From assembly GCA_026225945.1 (NCBI GenBank), contig JAMJFZ010000817.1, positions 1 through 64,000 on the forward strand: a DNA stretch of 64,000 nucleotides, in the 5' to 3' direction. Below, in pieces: positions 1-9,385 of the stretch. This stretch comes from Cricetomys ansorgei (Eukaryota > Chordata > Mammalia > Rodentia > Nesomyidae). Under the pieces are notes generated by a model that worked only from the letters and a program-made list of their open reading frames with translations, was not told the DNA's origin and did not search any database. The position numbers were made by a program, and so were the translations under genes. Position 1 is the stretch's first letter. Each line of letters opens with the position of its first letter.

Positions 1-3000
1 TTAATGTTCTTCAAGCTCCACATTGTTTGCCCGCTGCATGAGAATTGCTGCCTCATATGCACAGGGCCCTGTTAGAACCTTCTGTTTCTCTTAAGTGTTT
101 GGGTGCTCAGGATCAAACCCAGGACTTTGTGAATCCTGGAGAGGTACGATCCAAACATTTCCTTTGCTTTCCTTTCGTTTCCTTTCCTTGTCTTTTCTAT
201 TCATTCCCTTTCAGTTTTTTGAGATAGGATCTATCTGAGCTCCCCTCACAGACAACCCATGCTTCTGCTTCAAGCACTGTTGCAGCTCGGTGACAGGCCC
301 ATGTCCACAAGCGTGGCAGAACGTTTCTACCAGCAATGAAGAAATCAGATGATGGAGATGTGCTGGCATCCAAAGGGAGAGTTGTTTTCTACAAAATCAC
401 CTCCAGAGCATTTATGATGCCTGCTTGCCCTAGCAGGGGCCTGGATTCAGTACTCAGTGTCTACATGCTAGCTCCTACATGTGGCTACCGTTCCAGTGGT
501 TCGAACATCCAGTCTGCTGACCCTTGAAAGAAGCAGCTGGTGTAAGTGAAAAAGCTGACATTGACCCATAATGGAGGAGGGCTCCTTGATCTTGCCTACT
601 GCAAAGATGCAAAGGGGAGCATCAGCCACAAGTTCCTGTGAGCAGAAAGAACCCGGGACAAAACAGGAAGGGGTTCGTGGAATTTAAGAACAGGGACCCA
701 GTGGCTCAGCAGAAGGATCAGGAGTCACGGGTGGGAGTGCAAATGAGCAGGGTCTGAAGAAGGGAGGTTTTCAGGGCAGCGAGAAGAGGCTATCCATGTG
801 TCCCGAAGGGTCCCTGAATGGATTCTCTGAACCCTTCTGCCCCAGCAATGAGCTTGTTTGCTCATTGCTGGGGCAGAAGGGTTCAGAGTCCAGGCGTGAA
901 GGAGCCTCCGTGGAAGTTGCCTGCCTCCGCAGAGTTAGCCAGGAGCCAAATGTTGGCACTTGAGCCCCAGTTGAAAGTTACTGCCTTGGTCTCAAGCCGG
1001 TCTGGAAGCTTAACCCTCGCGTCACAGGGGACTGGAGATGTTTTGGAAGGCATTTGCATGCCTGTGTCTCAGGGAAACACGGTCGGTGTGCCCGAAATAG
1101 TGGATTCCGTGATTGGAACAGTGCATGGCGTTTCTCGATTTACAGGACAAAGTCAGAAATGAACACCACATCCTGAGGGGATCGTCGTGGGCTTGGAAAG
1201 ATCATTGACATCTGTTCTTGGCAAAAGGGGTCATAAAATAAAATGGCCAAAGCGGCTGTTTACAAGTCCGAAGTGACCCTACAATATTTGATTCAGGACC
1301 CACAAAATACCGACTCTCCACAATCACTACGGTCTGATCACGATCTGCTGTCGAGCATGATTCAGTCAGCTGTGACTTGTTTCTACACAGTGGTTGTCAA
1401 ACTTCCTGCGACTGCCACACTTGAAGACAATTCCTCGTGTTGTGAGAACCCCAACAATGAAATTATTCTGTTGCTAACTTGTAAGTGTTGTTTTGCAAAG
1501 CTACTTCTATCAAACGTATTGCAAATGTCTGACATGCAGCAGTTCTTAATCGAAACCTGGGACACAGTCGCTCAAGCCCCAACTGGCTTGAGCCCCTCAG
1601 CATGAGAATTGCTGGCCTATATGCACAGGCCCTTTTATAACCTTTGGTTTCCTTTAAGTGGTTGAGTGTTCAGAATCAAACCCAGGACTTTGTGAATACT
1701 TGAGAGGTACGACCCGAACCTTTTCTTCCTTTTTTCCTTTTCATTTCTTTTCCTTCTTTCTTTTCTATTGTTTCGTTTCTAAATTTCCGAGTCAGGATCG
1801 TTCCTGGTTCTCTGCTCATACATTCCATCCTTCCGACTCAGTCACCCTTGTGTTTCGGTACAGGCTGTGTCCCCAAGCATTGCAGACCTTCTTCCAAACA
1901 ATGATGGGATCAGAAGGTGGAGATGTGCAGGCATCATATATGAGAATTTTTTTCTCCAAGAAAACCTGCAAGCGTTTATGATGTCTGAGTGACCTCGCAG
2001 GGGCCTGGATTCAGTCCTCAGCATCTAGATGGTAGCCGCTCTATGTGGCTACCTTTGCAGAAGTTCCAACATCCACATTGGTGACCCCTGCAGAGACCAG
2101 CTCCTGTAAGTTAAAAAGCTGACATTGACCCGTAATGGTGGAGGGCTCCTTGATCTTGCCCCGGGGAAAAAAGCAAAGAGTAGAGTCAGCCACAAGATCT
2201 TGTAAGCAGAAAGAACCAGGGAAAGGACCGGAAGGGGTTCCTGGAATTTTAGAGAGAGGACCCTGGGGCTCAGCAGGAGGATCAGGACGCACGGGTGAGG
2301 GTGCGCCTGAGCATAGTCAGAAGAAGGGAGGTTCTCATGGCGGCGAGAAGAGGCTCACCACGTGTCCGAAGGGTCCTTGAATGAATTCTCTGAACCCTTC
2401 TGCCCCAGCCATGAGCAGTTACTGCTCATGGCTGGGGCAGAAGGGTTCAGAGGGCAACCATGAAGGCAACTCCCTGGAAGCTGCCTGCCTCCGCAGTGGC
2501 AGTCTGCTGCCACACGGTGGCGCACGTGTCCCACTTGATAGTAACTGCATCTGTCTCAAGCTGGTCTGGAGGCTGAACCCTAGCTTCACAGGGGACTGGA
2601 GATGTTTTTGAAGCCATTCACATGATTGTGTCTCATGGACACACAGTCGGTTTGCCCGAAATAGTGTATTCCATGGTGGGAACAACGCATGGCGCTTCTC
2701 GAGTTACAGGACAAAGTTCAGAAATGAACACCACATCCTGAGGGGATCAGCGTTGGGTTCGAAAGAACATTGACACCTGTTCATGGCAAAAGGGGTCATA
2801 AAGAGAAATGACCAAAGTGGCTGTTTACATGTCCGAAATGCCCCTACAATATTTGATTCAGCACCCCCAGTATAGCAAGTCTCCACAATCACTAAGGGCT
2901 GATCATGATCTGCTATGGAGCATGATTCACTCAGGTGTGACTTATTTCTACACAGTGGTTCTCAACCTTCCTAAGACCGCCACACTTGAATACACTTTCT

Positions 3001-3129
3001 CGTGTTGTGGGGACCCCGATAATGAAGTTCTTCTGTTGCTAATTAGCAACTTTTGTTTTGCGAAGCAACTTGTATGAATCTTAATGCAAATGTCTGACAC
3101 GCAGCAGTTCTTAATCGAATCCTGGGACA
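1..3129 (+). repeat. Unit 0 (A-B), left edge divergent
   Basis: A full-length or nearly full-length unit at the window start. The first ~70 bases hold four differences from the other A copies (C to A near 14, two missing bases near 28-31, an extra G near 67), far above the array's usual rate. Monomer A has the G variant at 1091 (CGGTGTGCCC). Monomer B lacks one G at about 2367 (GTCCGAAGG instead of GTCCGGAAGG), a deletion otherwise seen only in the unit at 23495. Confidence 0.9.
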
Positions 3130-3178
3130 ATGTTCTTCACGCTCCACATTGGTTGTGCCCGCTGCATGAGAATTGCTG
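2953..3178 (+). mobile_element. URR1-like hAT element across B/A boundary
   Basis: Counterpart copy. It begins CAGTGGTTCTCAACCTTCC, an exact match to the terminus I recall for URR1, with CTCGTGTTGTGGGGACCCC, TGAATCTTAATGCAAATGTC and TGACACGCAGCAG inside. It ends GCATGAGAATTGCTG. The left half is better preserved here than in the A/B copy, while the right half is worse. The 226-bp length equals its partner within one base. Confidence 0.65.
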
Positions 3179-3225
3179 CCTCATATGCACAGGCCCTGTT
3201 AGAACCTTCTGTTTCTCTTAAGTGT

Positions 3226-3446
3226 TTGGGTGCTCAGGATCAAACCCAGGACTTTGTGAATCCTGGAGAGGTACGATCCAAACATTTCCTTTGCTTTCCT
3301 TTCGTTTCCTTTCCTTGTCTTTTCTATTCATTCCCTTTCAGTTTTTTGAGATAGGATCTATCTGAGCTCCCCTCACAGACAACCCATGCTTCTGCTTCAA
3401 GCACTGTTGCAGCTCGGTGACAGGCCCATGTCCACAAGCGTGGCAG
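3226..3446 (-). mobile_element. Inverted ID/B1-like SINE remnant in A
   Basis: Read on the minus strand there is a B1/7SL-like block (3342-3446; on the plus strand GACAGGCCCATGTCCACAAG and TTTTTTGAGATAGGATCT, resembling the inverted ends of B1/Alu-type elements). Next comes an A/G-rich tract, then a tRNA-derived block (3226-3279; plus strand GGTGCTCAGGATCAAACCCAG). The last contains GGGTTTGATCCTG on the minus strand, close to the RNA polymerase III B box GGTTCRANNCC with one C-to-T decay. The same block recurs in every A monomer. Family names are from memory and similarity is partial. The order B1, A-rich, tRNA-like could be two separate insertions. Too eroded to expect activity. Confidence 0.5.
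3285..3347 (+). repeat. Pyrimidine tract in A
   Basis: About 60 bases of C/T with few interruptions (TTTCCTTTGCTTTCCTTTCG and following, ending in a T6 run). It lies where the poly-A of an inverted SINE would be, and so is best read as an expanded and mutated A-tail on the minus strand. Confidence 0.8.
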
Positions 3447-3527
3447 AACGTTTCTACCAGCAATGAAGAAATCAGATGATGGAGATGTGCTGGCATCCAA
3501 AGGGAGAGTTGTTTTCTACAAAATCAC

Positions 3528-3652
3528 CTCCAGAGCATTTATGATGCCTGCTTGCCCTAGCAGGGGCCTGGATTCAGTACTCAGTGTCTACATGCTAGCT
3601 CCTACATGTGGCTACCGTTCCAGTGGTTCGAACATCCAGTCTGCTGACCCTT
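3528..3652 (+). mobile_element. B2/B3-like SINE remnant in A
   Basis: The segment GGGGCCTGGATTCAGTACTC followed by ACATGTGGCTACCGTTCCAG and GAACATCCAGTCTGCTGACC parallels, in order and spacing, the B2/B3 layout. That layout is a tRNA-type B box, then ACATGGTGGCTCAC, then AGTTCCAGGGGATCCGACG, then the CTTCTGACCTC region. The match is by recollection of the family and is interrupted. A coincidental tRNA-like stretch is possible. Confidence 0.4.
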
Positions 3653-4514
3653 GAAAGAAGCAGCTGGTGTAAGTGAAAAAGCTGACATTGACCCATAATG
3701 GAGGAGGGCTCCTTGATCTTGCCTACTGCAAAGATGCAAAGGGGAGCATCAGCCACAAGTTCCTGTGAGCAGAAAGAACCCGGGACAAAACAGGAAGGGG
3801 TTCGTGGAATTTAAGAACAGGGACCCAGTGGCTCAGCAGAAGGATCAGGAGTCACGGGTGGGAGTGCAAATGAGCAGGGTCTGAAGAAGGGAGGTTTTCA
3901 GGGCAGCGAGAAGAGGCTATCCATGTGTCCCGAAGGGTCCCTGAATGGATTCTCTGAACCCTTCTGCCCCAGCAATGAGCTTGTTTGCTCATTGCTGGGG
4001 CAGAAGGGTTCAGAGTCCAGGCGTGAAGGAGCCTCCGTGGAAGTTGCCTGCCTCCGCAGAGTTAGCCAGGAGCCAAATGTTGGCACTTGAGCCCCAGTTG
4101 AAAGTTACTGCCTTGGTCTCAAGCCGGTCTGGAAGCTTAACCCTCGCGTCACAGGGGACTGGAGATGTTTTGGAAGGCATTTGCATGCCTGTGTCTCAGG
4201 GAAACACGGTCGGTGTGCCCGAAATAGTGGATTCCGTGATTGGAACAGTGCATGGCGTTTCTCGATTTACAGGACAAAGTCAGAAATGAACACCACATCC
4301 TGAGGGGATCGTCGTGGGCTTGGAAAGATCATTGACATCTGTTCTTGGCAAAAGGGGTCATAAAATAAAATGGCCAAAGCGGCTGTTTACAAGTCCGAAG
4401 TGACCCTACAATATTTGATTCAGGACCCACAAAATACCGACTCTCCACAATCACTACGGTCTGATCACGATCTGCTGTCGAGCATGATTCAGTCAGCTGT
4501 GACTTGTTTCTACA
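3653..4514. other. Unassigned core of monomer A
   Basis: About 860 bp with no gene and no repeat family I recognise. It is purine-rich at first (3700-3920) and then holds the hairpin at 3952-4015. An AATAAA lies at 4364-4369 in TAAAATAAAATGG, present in A but not B. An octamer ATTTGCAT lies at 4179-4186. Short open frames here overlap on both strands, lack homology to anything I know, and are shifted by one-base gaps between A and B, so they look non-coding. Confidence 0.7.
3952..4015. repeat. Perfect 29-bp hairpin in monomer A
   Basis: The left arm is 3952-3980 (starting CTCTGAACCC, ending CAATGAGC) and the right arm is 3987-4015 (starting GCTCATTG, ending GGGTTCAGAG). The loop is TTGTTT. 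All 29 pairs are Watson-Crick. The same 64-bp hairpin lies at 825, 7080, 10208, 13336, 16464, 21189, 24317, 27445, 30575, 33702, 36830, 39958, 43085, 46213, 49341, 52469, 55596, 58724 and 61853 (left-arm starts). It lies in the unassigned core, not in the recognisable transposon remnants. As DNA it could extrude a cruciform; as RNA from either strand it would form a long duplex. No function is shown by the sequence. Confidence 0.97.
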
Positions 4515-4741
4515 CAGTGGTTGTCAAACTTCCTGCGACTGCCACACTTGAAGACAATTCCTCGTGTTGTGAGAACCCCAACAATGAAATTATTCTGTTG
4601 CTAACTTGTAAGTGTTGTTTTGCAAAGCTACTTCTATCAAACGTATTGCAAATGTCTGACATGCAGCAGTTCTTAATCGAAACCTGGGACACAGTCGCTC
4701 AAGCCCCAACTGGCTTGAGCCCCTCAGCATGAGAATTGCTG
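4515..4741 (+). mobile_element. URR1-like hAT element across A/B boundary
   Basis: The element begins CAGTGGTTGTCAAACTTCC, has a body with TTCCTCGTGTTGTGAGAACC and GCAAATGTCTGACATGCAG, and ends near CAGCATGAGAATTGCTG. Its ends are imperfect inverted repeats of the CAGTGGTTCTCAACC type. I recall this as the non-autonomous hAT-Charlie element URR1 of rodents. Near the right end TCAAGCC and GGCTTGA form a 7-bp stem. No transposase is present or expected. I could not find a convincing 8-bp target duplication. Because the element spans the A/B boundary as drawn, one copy joins each monomer to the next. Confidence 0.62.
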
Positions 4742-4789
4742 GCCTATATGCACAGGCCCTTTTATAACCTTTGGTTTCCTTTAAGTGGT

Positions 4790-5010
4790 TGAGTGTTCAG
4801 AATCAAACCCAGGACTTTGTGAATACTTGAGAGGTACGACCCGAACCTTTTCTTCCTTTTTTCCTTTTCATTTCTTTTCCTTCTTTCTTTTCTATTGTTT
4901 CGTTTCTAAATTTCCGAGTCAGGATCGTTCCTGGTTCTCTGCTCATACATTCCATCCTTCCGACTCAGTCACCCTTGTGTTTCGGTACAGGCTGTGTCCC
5001 CAAGCATTGC
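4790..5010 (-). mobile_element. Inverted ID/B1-like SINE remnant in B
   Basis: This is the B-monomer counterpart. It has the tRNA-like block with TTCAGAATCAAACCCAGGAC (about 4795), the long pyrimidine tract, and a more eroded B1-like block ending near CGGTACAGGCTGTGTCCCC (about 4983-5001). The B-box-like minus-strand motif is GGGTTTGATTCTG, one step more decayed than in A. The insertions therefore predate the A/B split. Confidence 0.45.
4846..4907 (+). repeat. Pyrimidine tract in B
   Basis: The homologous 62-base C/T tract in B has different internal spacing (CCTTTTCTTCCTTTTTTCC and following). In chimera 2 (about 20508-20575) it is about five bases longer, the only clear length change at this tract in the window. 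Confidence 0.8.
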
Positions 5011-5089
5011 AGACCTTCTTCCAAACAATGATGGGATCAGAAGGTGGAGATGTGCAGGCATCATATATGAGAATTTTTTTCTCCAAGAA

Positions 5090-5226
5090 AACCTGCAAGC
5101 GTTTATGATGTCTGAGTGACCTCGCAGGGGCCTGGATTCAGTCCTCAGCATCTAGATGGTAGCCGCTCTATGTGGCTACCTTTGCAGAAGTTCCAACATC
5201 CACATTGGTGACCCCTGCAGAGACCA
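5090..5226 (+). mobile_element. B2/B3-like SINE remnant in B
   Basis: Counterpart of the A segment: GGGGCCTGGATTCAGTCCTC, then CATCTAGATGGTAGCC, AGTTCCAACATCCACATTGG and TGACCCCTGCAGAG. The B-box-like GGATTCAGTCC is closer to consensus than in A. It holds a small stem at 5158-5180. Confidence 0.4.
5158..5180. repeat. 7-bp stem in B3-like segment
   Basis: GGTAGCC, loop GCTCTATGT, GGCTACC. It is present in B copies. The A equivalent (CATGCTAGCTCCTACATGTG) has lost the left arm. Confidence 0.6.
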
Positions 5227-5515
5227 GCTCCTGTAAGTTAAAAAGCTGACATTGACCCGTAATGGTGGAGGGCTCCTTGATCTTGCCCCGGGGAAAAAAG
5301 CAAAGAGTAGAGTCAGCCACAAGATCTTGTAAGCAGAAAGAACCAGGGAAAGGACCGGAAGGGGTTCCTGGAATTTTAGAGAGAGGACCCTGGGGCTCAG
5401 CAGGAGGATCAGGACGCACGGGTGAGGGTGCGCCTGAGCATAGTCAGAAGAAGGGAGGTTCTCATGGCGGCGAGAAGAGGCTCACCACGTGTCCGGAAGG
5501 GTCCTTGAATGAATT

Positions 5516-5580
5516 CTCTGAACCCTTCTGCCCCAGCCATGAGCAGTTACTGCTCATGGCTGGGGCAGAAGGGTTCAGAG
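5516..5580. repeat. Perfect 31-bp hairpin in monomer B
   Basis: The left arm is 5516-5546 and the right arm 5550-5580, with loop TTA. It is homologous to the A hairpin but differs by a paired change (CAATG/CATTG in A, CCATG/CATGG in B) and by two more loop-proximal pairs (GAGCAG/CTGCTC). The other copies start at 2388, 8644, 11772, 14900, 18028, 22753, 25880, 29010, 32138, 35266, 38394, 41521, 44649, 47777, 50905, 54032, 57160, 60289 and 63417. All 20 copies are perfect. Confidence 0.97.
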
Positions 5581-5623
5581 GGCAACCATGAAGGCAACTC
5601 CCTGGAAGCTGCCTGCCTCCGCA

Positions 5624-5641
5624 GTGGCAGTCTGCTGCCAC
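5624..5641. repeat. 7-bp stem, B only
   Basis: GTGGCAG, loop TCTG, CTGCCAC. It lies 43 bases after the main B hairpin. The A monomer reads AGAGTTAGCCAGGAGCC at the matching place and cannot form it. Confidence 0.75.
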
Positions 5642-6257
5642 ACGGTGGCGCACGTGTCCCACTTGATAGTAACTGCATCTGTCTCAAGCTGGTCTGGAGG
5701 CTGAACCCTAGCTTCACAGGGGACTGGAGATGTTTTTGAAGCCATTCACATGATTGTGTCTCATGGACACACAGTCGGTTTGCCCGAAATAGTGTATTCC
5801 ATGGTGGGAACAACGCATGGCGCTTCTCGAGTTACAGGACAAAGTTCAGAAATGAACACCACATCCTGAGGGGATCAGCGTTGGGTTCGAAAGAACATTG
5901 ACACCTGTTCATGGCAAAAGGGGTCATAAAGAGAAATGACCAAAGTGGCTGTTTACATGTCCGAAATGCCCCTACAATATTTGATTCAGCACCCCCAGTA
6001 TAGCAAGTCTCCACAATCACTAAGGGCTGATCATGATCTGCTATGGAGCATGATTCACTCAGGTGTGACTTATTTCTACACAGTGGTTCTCAACCTTCCT
6101 AAGACCGCCACACTTGAATACACTTTCTCGTGTTGTGGGGACCCCGATAATGAAGTTCTTCTGTTGCTAATTAGCAACTTTTGTTTTGCGAAGCAACTTG
6201 TATGAATCTTAATGCAAATGTCTGACACGCAGCAGTTCTTAATCGAATCCTGGGACA

Positions 6258-9200
6258 ATGTTCTTCACGCTCCACATTGGTTGTGCCCGCTGCATGAGAA
6301 TTGCTGCCTCATATGCACAGGCCCTGTTAGAACCTTCTGTTTCTCTTAAGTGTTTGGGTGCTCAGGATCAAACCCAGGACTTTGTGAATCCTGGAGAGGT
6401 ACGATCCAAACATTTCCTTTGCTTTCCTTTCGTTTCCTTTCCTTGTCTTTTCTATTCATTCCCTTTCAGTTTTTTGAGATAGGATCTATCTGAGCTCCCC
6501 TCACAGACAACCCATGCTTCTGCTTCAAGCACTGTTGCAGCTCGGTGACAGGCCCATGTCCACAAGCGTGGCAGAACGTTTCTACCAGCAATGAAGAAAT
6601 CAGATGATGGAGATGTGCTGGCATCCAAAGGGAGAGTTGTTTTCTACAAAATCACCTCCAGAGCATTTATGATGCCTGCTTGCCCTAGCAGGGGCCTGGA
6701 TTCAGTACTCAGTGTCTACATGCTAGCTCCTACATGTGGCTACCGTTCCAGTGGTTCGAACATCCAGTCTGCTGACCCTTGAAAGAAGCAGCTGGTGTAA
6801 GTGAAAAAGCTGACATTGACCCATAATGGAGGAGGGCTCCTTGATCTTGCCTACTGCAAAGATGCAAAGGGGAGCATCAGCCACAAGTTCCTGTGAGCAG
6901 AAAGAACCCGGGACAAAACAGGAAGGGGTTCGTGGAATTTAAGAACAGGGACCCAGTGGCTCAGCAGAAGGATCAGGAGTCACGGGTGGGAGTGCAAATG
7001 AGCAGGGTCTGAAGAAGGGAGGTTTTCAGGGCAGCGAGAAGAGGCTATCCATGTGTCCCGAAGGGTCCCTGAATGGATTCTCTGAACCCTTCTGCCCCAG
7101 CAATGAGCTTGTTTGCTCATTGCTGGGGCAGAAGGGTTCAGAGTCCAGGCGTGAAGGAGCCTCCGTGGAAGTTGCCTGCCTCCGCAGAGTTAGCCAGGAG
7201 CCAAATGTTGGCACTTGAGCCCCAGTTGAAAGTTACTGCCTTGGTCTCAAGCCGGTCTGGAAGCTTAACCCTCGCGTCACAGGGGACTGGAGATGTTTTG
7301 GAAGGCATTTGCATGCCTGTGTCTCAGGGAAACACGGTCGGTTTGCCCGAAATAGTGGATTCCGTGATTGGAACAGTGCATGGCGTTTCTCGATTTACAG
7401 GACAAAGTCAGAAATGAACACCACATCCTGAGGGGATCGTCGTGGGCTTGGAAAGATCATTGACATCTGTTCTTGGCAAAAGGGGTCATAAAATAAAATG
7501 GCCAAAGCGGCTGTTTACAAGTCCGAAGTGACCCTACAATATTTGATTCAGGACCCACAAAATACCGACTCTCCACAATCACTACGGTCTGATCACGATC
7601 TGCTGTCGAGCATGATTCAGTCAGCTGTGACTTGTTTCTACACAGTGGTTGTCAAACTTCCTGCGACTGCCACACTTGAAGACAATTCCTCGTGTTGTGA
7701 GAACCCCAACAATGAAATTATTCTGTTGCTAACTTGTAAGTGTTGTTTTGCAAAGCTACTTCTATCAAACGTATTGCAAATGTCTGACATGCAGCAGTTC
7801 TTAATCGAAACCTGGGACACAGTCGCTCAAGCCCCAACTGGCTTGAGCCCCTCAGCATGAGAATTGCTGGCCTATATGCACAGGCCCTTTTATAACCTTT
7901 GGTTTCCTTTAAGTGGTTGAGTGTTCAGAATCAAACCCAGGACTTTGTGAATACTTGAGAGGTACGACCCGAACCTTTTCTTCCTTTTTTCCTTTTCATT
8001 TCTTTTCCTTCTTTCTTTTCTATTGTTTCGTTTCTAAATTTCCGAGTCAGGATCGTTCCTGGTTCTCTGCTCATACATTCCATCCTTCCGACTCAGTCAC
8101 CCTTGTGTTTCGGTACAGGCTGTGTCCCCAAGCATTGCAGACCTTCTTCCAAACAATGATGGGATCAGAAGGTGGAGATGTGCAGGCATCATATATGAGA
8201 ATTTTTTTCTCCAAGAAAACCTGCAAGCGTTTATGATGTCTGAGTGACCTCGCAGGGGCCTGGATTCAGTCCTCAGCATCTAGATGGTAGCCGCTCTATG
8301 TGGCTACCTTTGCAGAAGTTCCAACATCCACATTGGTGACCCCTGCAGAGACCAGCTCCTGTAAGTTAAAAAGCTGACATTGACCCGTAATGGTGGAGGG
8401 CTCCTTGATCTTGCCCCGGGGAAAAAAGCAAAGAGTAGAGTCAGCCACAAGATCTTGTAAGCAGAAAGAACCAGGGAAAGGACCGGAAGGGGTTCCTGGA
8501 ATTTTAGAGAGAGGACCCTGGGGCTCAGCAGGAGGATCAGGACGCACGGGTGAGGGTGCGCCTGAGCATAGTCAGAAGAAGGGAGGTTCTCATGGCGGCG
8601 AGAAGAGGCTCACCACGTGTCCGGAAGGGTCCTTGAATGAATTCTCTGAACCCTTCTGCCCCAGCCATGAGCAGTTACTGCTCATGGCTGGGGCAGAAGG
8701 GTTCAGAGGGCAACCATGAAGGCAACTCCCTGGAAGCTGCCTGCCTCCGCAGTGGCAGTCTGCTGCCACACGGTGGCGCACGTGTCCCACTTGATAGTAA
8801 CTGCATCTGTCTCAAGCTGGTCTGGAGGCTGAACCCTAGCTTCACAGGGGACTGGAGATGTTTTTGAAGCCATTCACATGATTGTGTCTCATGGACACAC
8901 AGTCGGTTTGCCCGAAATAGTGTATTCCATGGTGGGAACAACGCATGGCGCTTCTCGAGTTACAGGACAAAGTTCAGAAATGAACACCACATCCTGAGGG
9001 GATCAGCGTTGGGTTCGAAAGAACATTGACACCTGTTCATGGCAAAAGGGGTCATAAAGAGAAATGACCAAAGTGGCTGTTTACATGTCCGAAATGCCCC
9101 TACAATATTTGATTCAGCACCCCCAGTATAGCAAGTCTCCACAATCACTAAGGGCTGATCATGATCTGCTATGGAGCATGATTCACTCAGGTGTGACTTA

Positions 9201-9385
9201 TTTCTACACAGTGGTTCTCAACCTTCCTAAGACCGCCACACTTGAATACACTTTCTCGTGTTGTGGGGACCCCGATAATGAAGTTCTTCTGTTGCTAATT
9301 AGCAACTTTTGTTTTGCGAAGCAACTTGTATGAATCTTAATGCAAATGTCTGACACGCAGCAGTTCTTAATCGAATCCTGGGACA
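6258..9385 (+). repeat. Unit 2 (A-B)
   Basis: A-monomer T variant (CGGTTTGCCC near 7342) and B-monomer CAGCACCCCC variant. No private change noticed. It sits between two units with the G variant, so the G/T states are interleaved here and not in blocks. Confidence 0.95.

Larger units (their letters stand above)
3130..4692 (+). repeat. Monomer A (type copy)
   Basis: This 1,563-bp half-unit serves as the reference A monomer. In order it holds: the right part of a URR1-like element (to 3178), an inverted tRNA-like/B1-like SINE block with a pyrimidine tract (3226-3446), a B3-like segment (about 3528-3652), an unassigned core with a 29-bp hairpin (3653-4514), and the left part of the next URR1-like element (from 4515). 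The boundary was set at the base matching the start of B in the alignment GGGACA-ATG (A) against GGGACAC-AGT (B); since the repeat is cyclic this choice is arbitrary. A-specific marks are CAATGAGC in the hairpin arm, an AATAAA at 4364-4369, and CGGTCTGATCACG near 4457. Confidence 0.9.
5227..6080. other. Unassigned core of monomer B
   Basis: Homologous to the A core. It has CCCCGGGGAAAAAAGC near 5286 (one G shorter in units 9 and 12), the hairpin at 5516-5580 and a secondary stem at 5624-5641. It lacks the AATAAA of A (CATAAAGAGAAATGACC instead). No gene recognised. Confidence 0.7.
3130..6257 (+). repeat. Unit 1 (A-B), reference copy
   Basis: This is the unit used for sub-feature positions. 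It has the A-monomer G variant (CGGTGTGCCC, 4214) and the B-monomer C variant (CAGCACCCCC near 5988). No private change was noticed. Confidence 0.95.
4693..6257 (+). repeat. Monomer B (type copy)
   Basis: This 1,565-bp half-unit is collinear with A throughout but differs at roughly one base in five, with many one-base gaps. It carries the same parts in the same order. B-specific marks are the TCAAGCC...GGCTTGA stem at its start, CCATGAGCAG in the hairpin arm, an extra 7-bp stem at 5624-5641, and AGGGCTGATCATG near its end. Several gaps in B lie where A keeps a base, and the reverse is also true, so each appears to have lost bases independently from a longer common ancestor. Confidence 0.9.

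Noticed and set aside
1243..1605. Repeated 60-120-codon open frames, such as this 120-codon frame in each A monomer
   Set aside because: They recur because the DNA recurs. They overlap frames on both strands, read through transposon remnants, and are not kept in frame between A and B.
3226..3279. Possible tRNA gene (B-box-like GGGTTTGATCCTG on the minus strand)
   Set aside because: No complete cloverleaf can be drawn, and the surrounding order fits a decayed tRNA-derived SINE.
3653..4514. Retroviral origin of the unassigned core
   Set aside because: No gag, pol or env-like frame, primer-binding site or paired terminal repeats could be recognised.
3130..4692. Monomer length of about 1,563 bp as eight nucleosome repeats
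   Set aside because: The arithmetic (about 195 bp each) is suggestive, but no internal ~195-bp periodicity was seen in the sequence.
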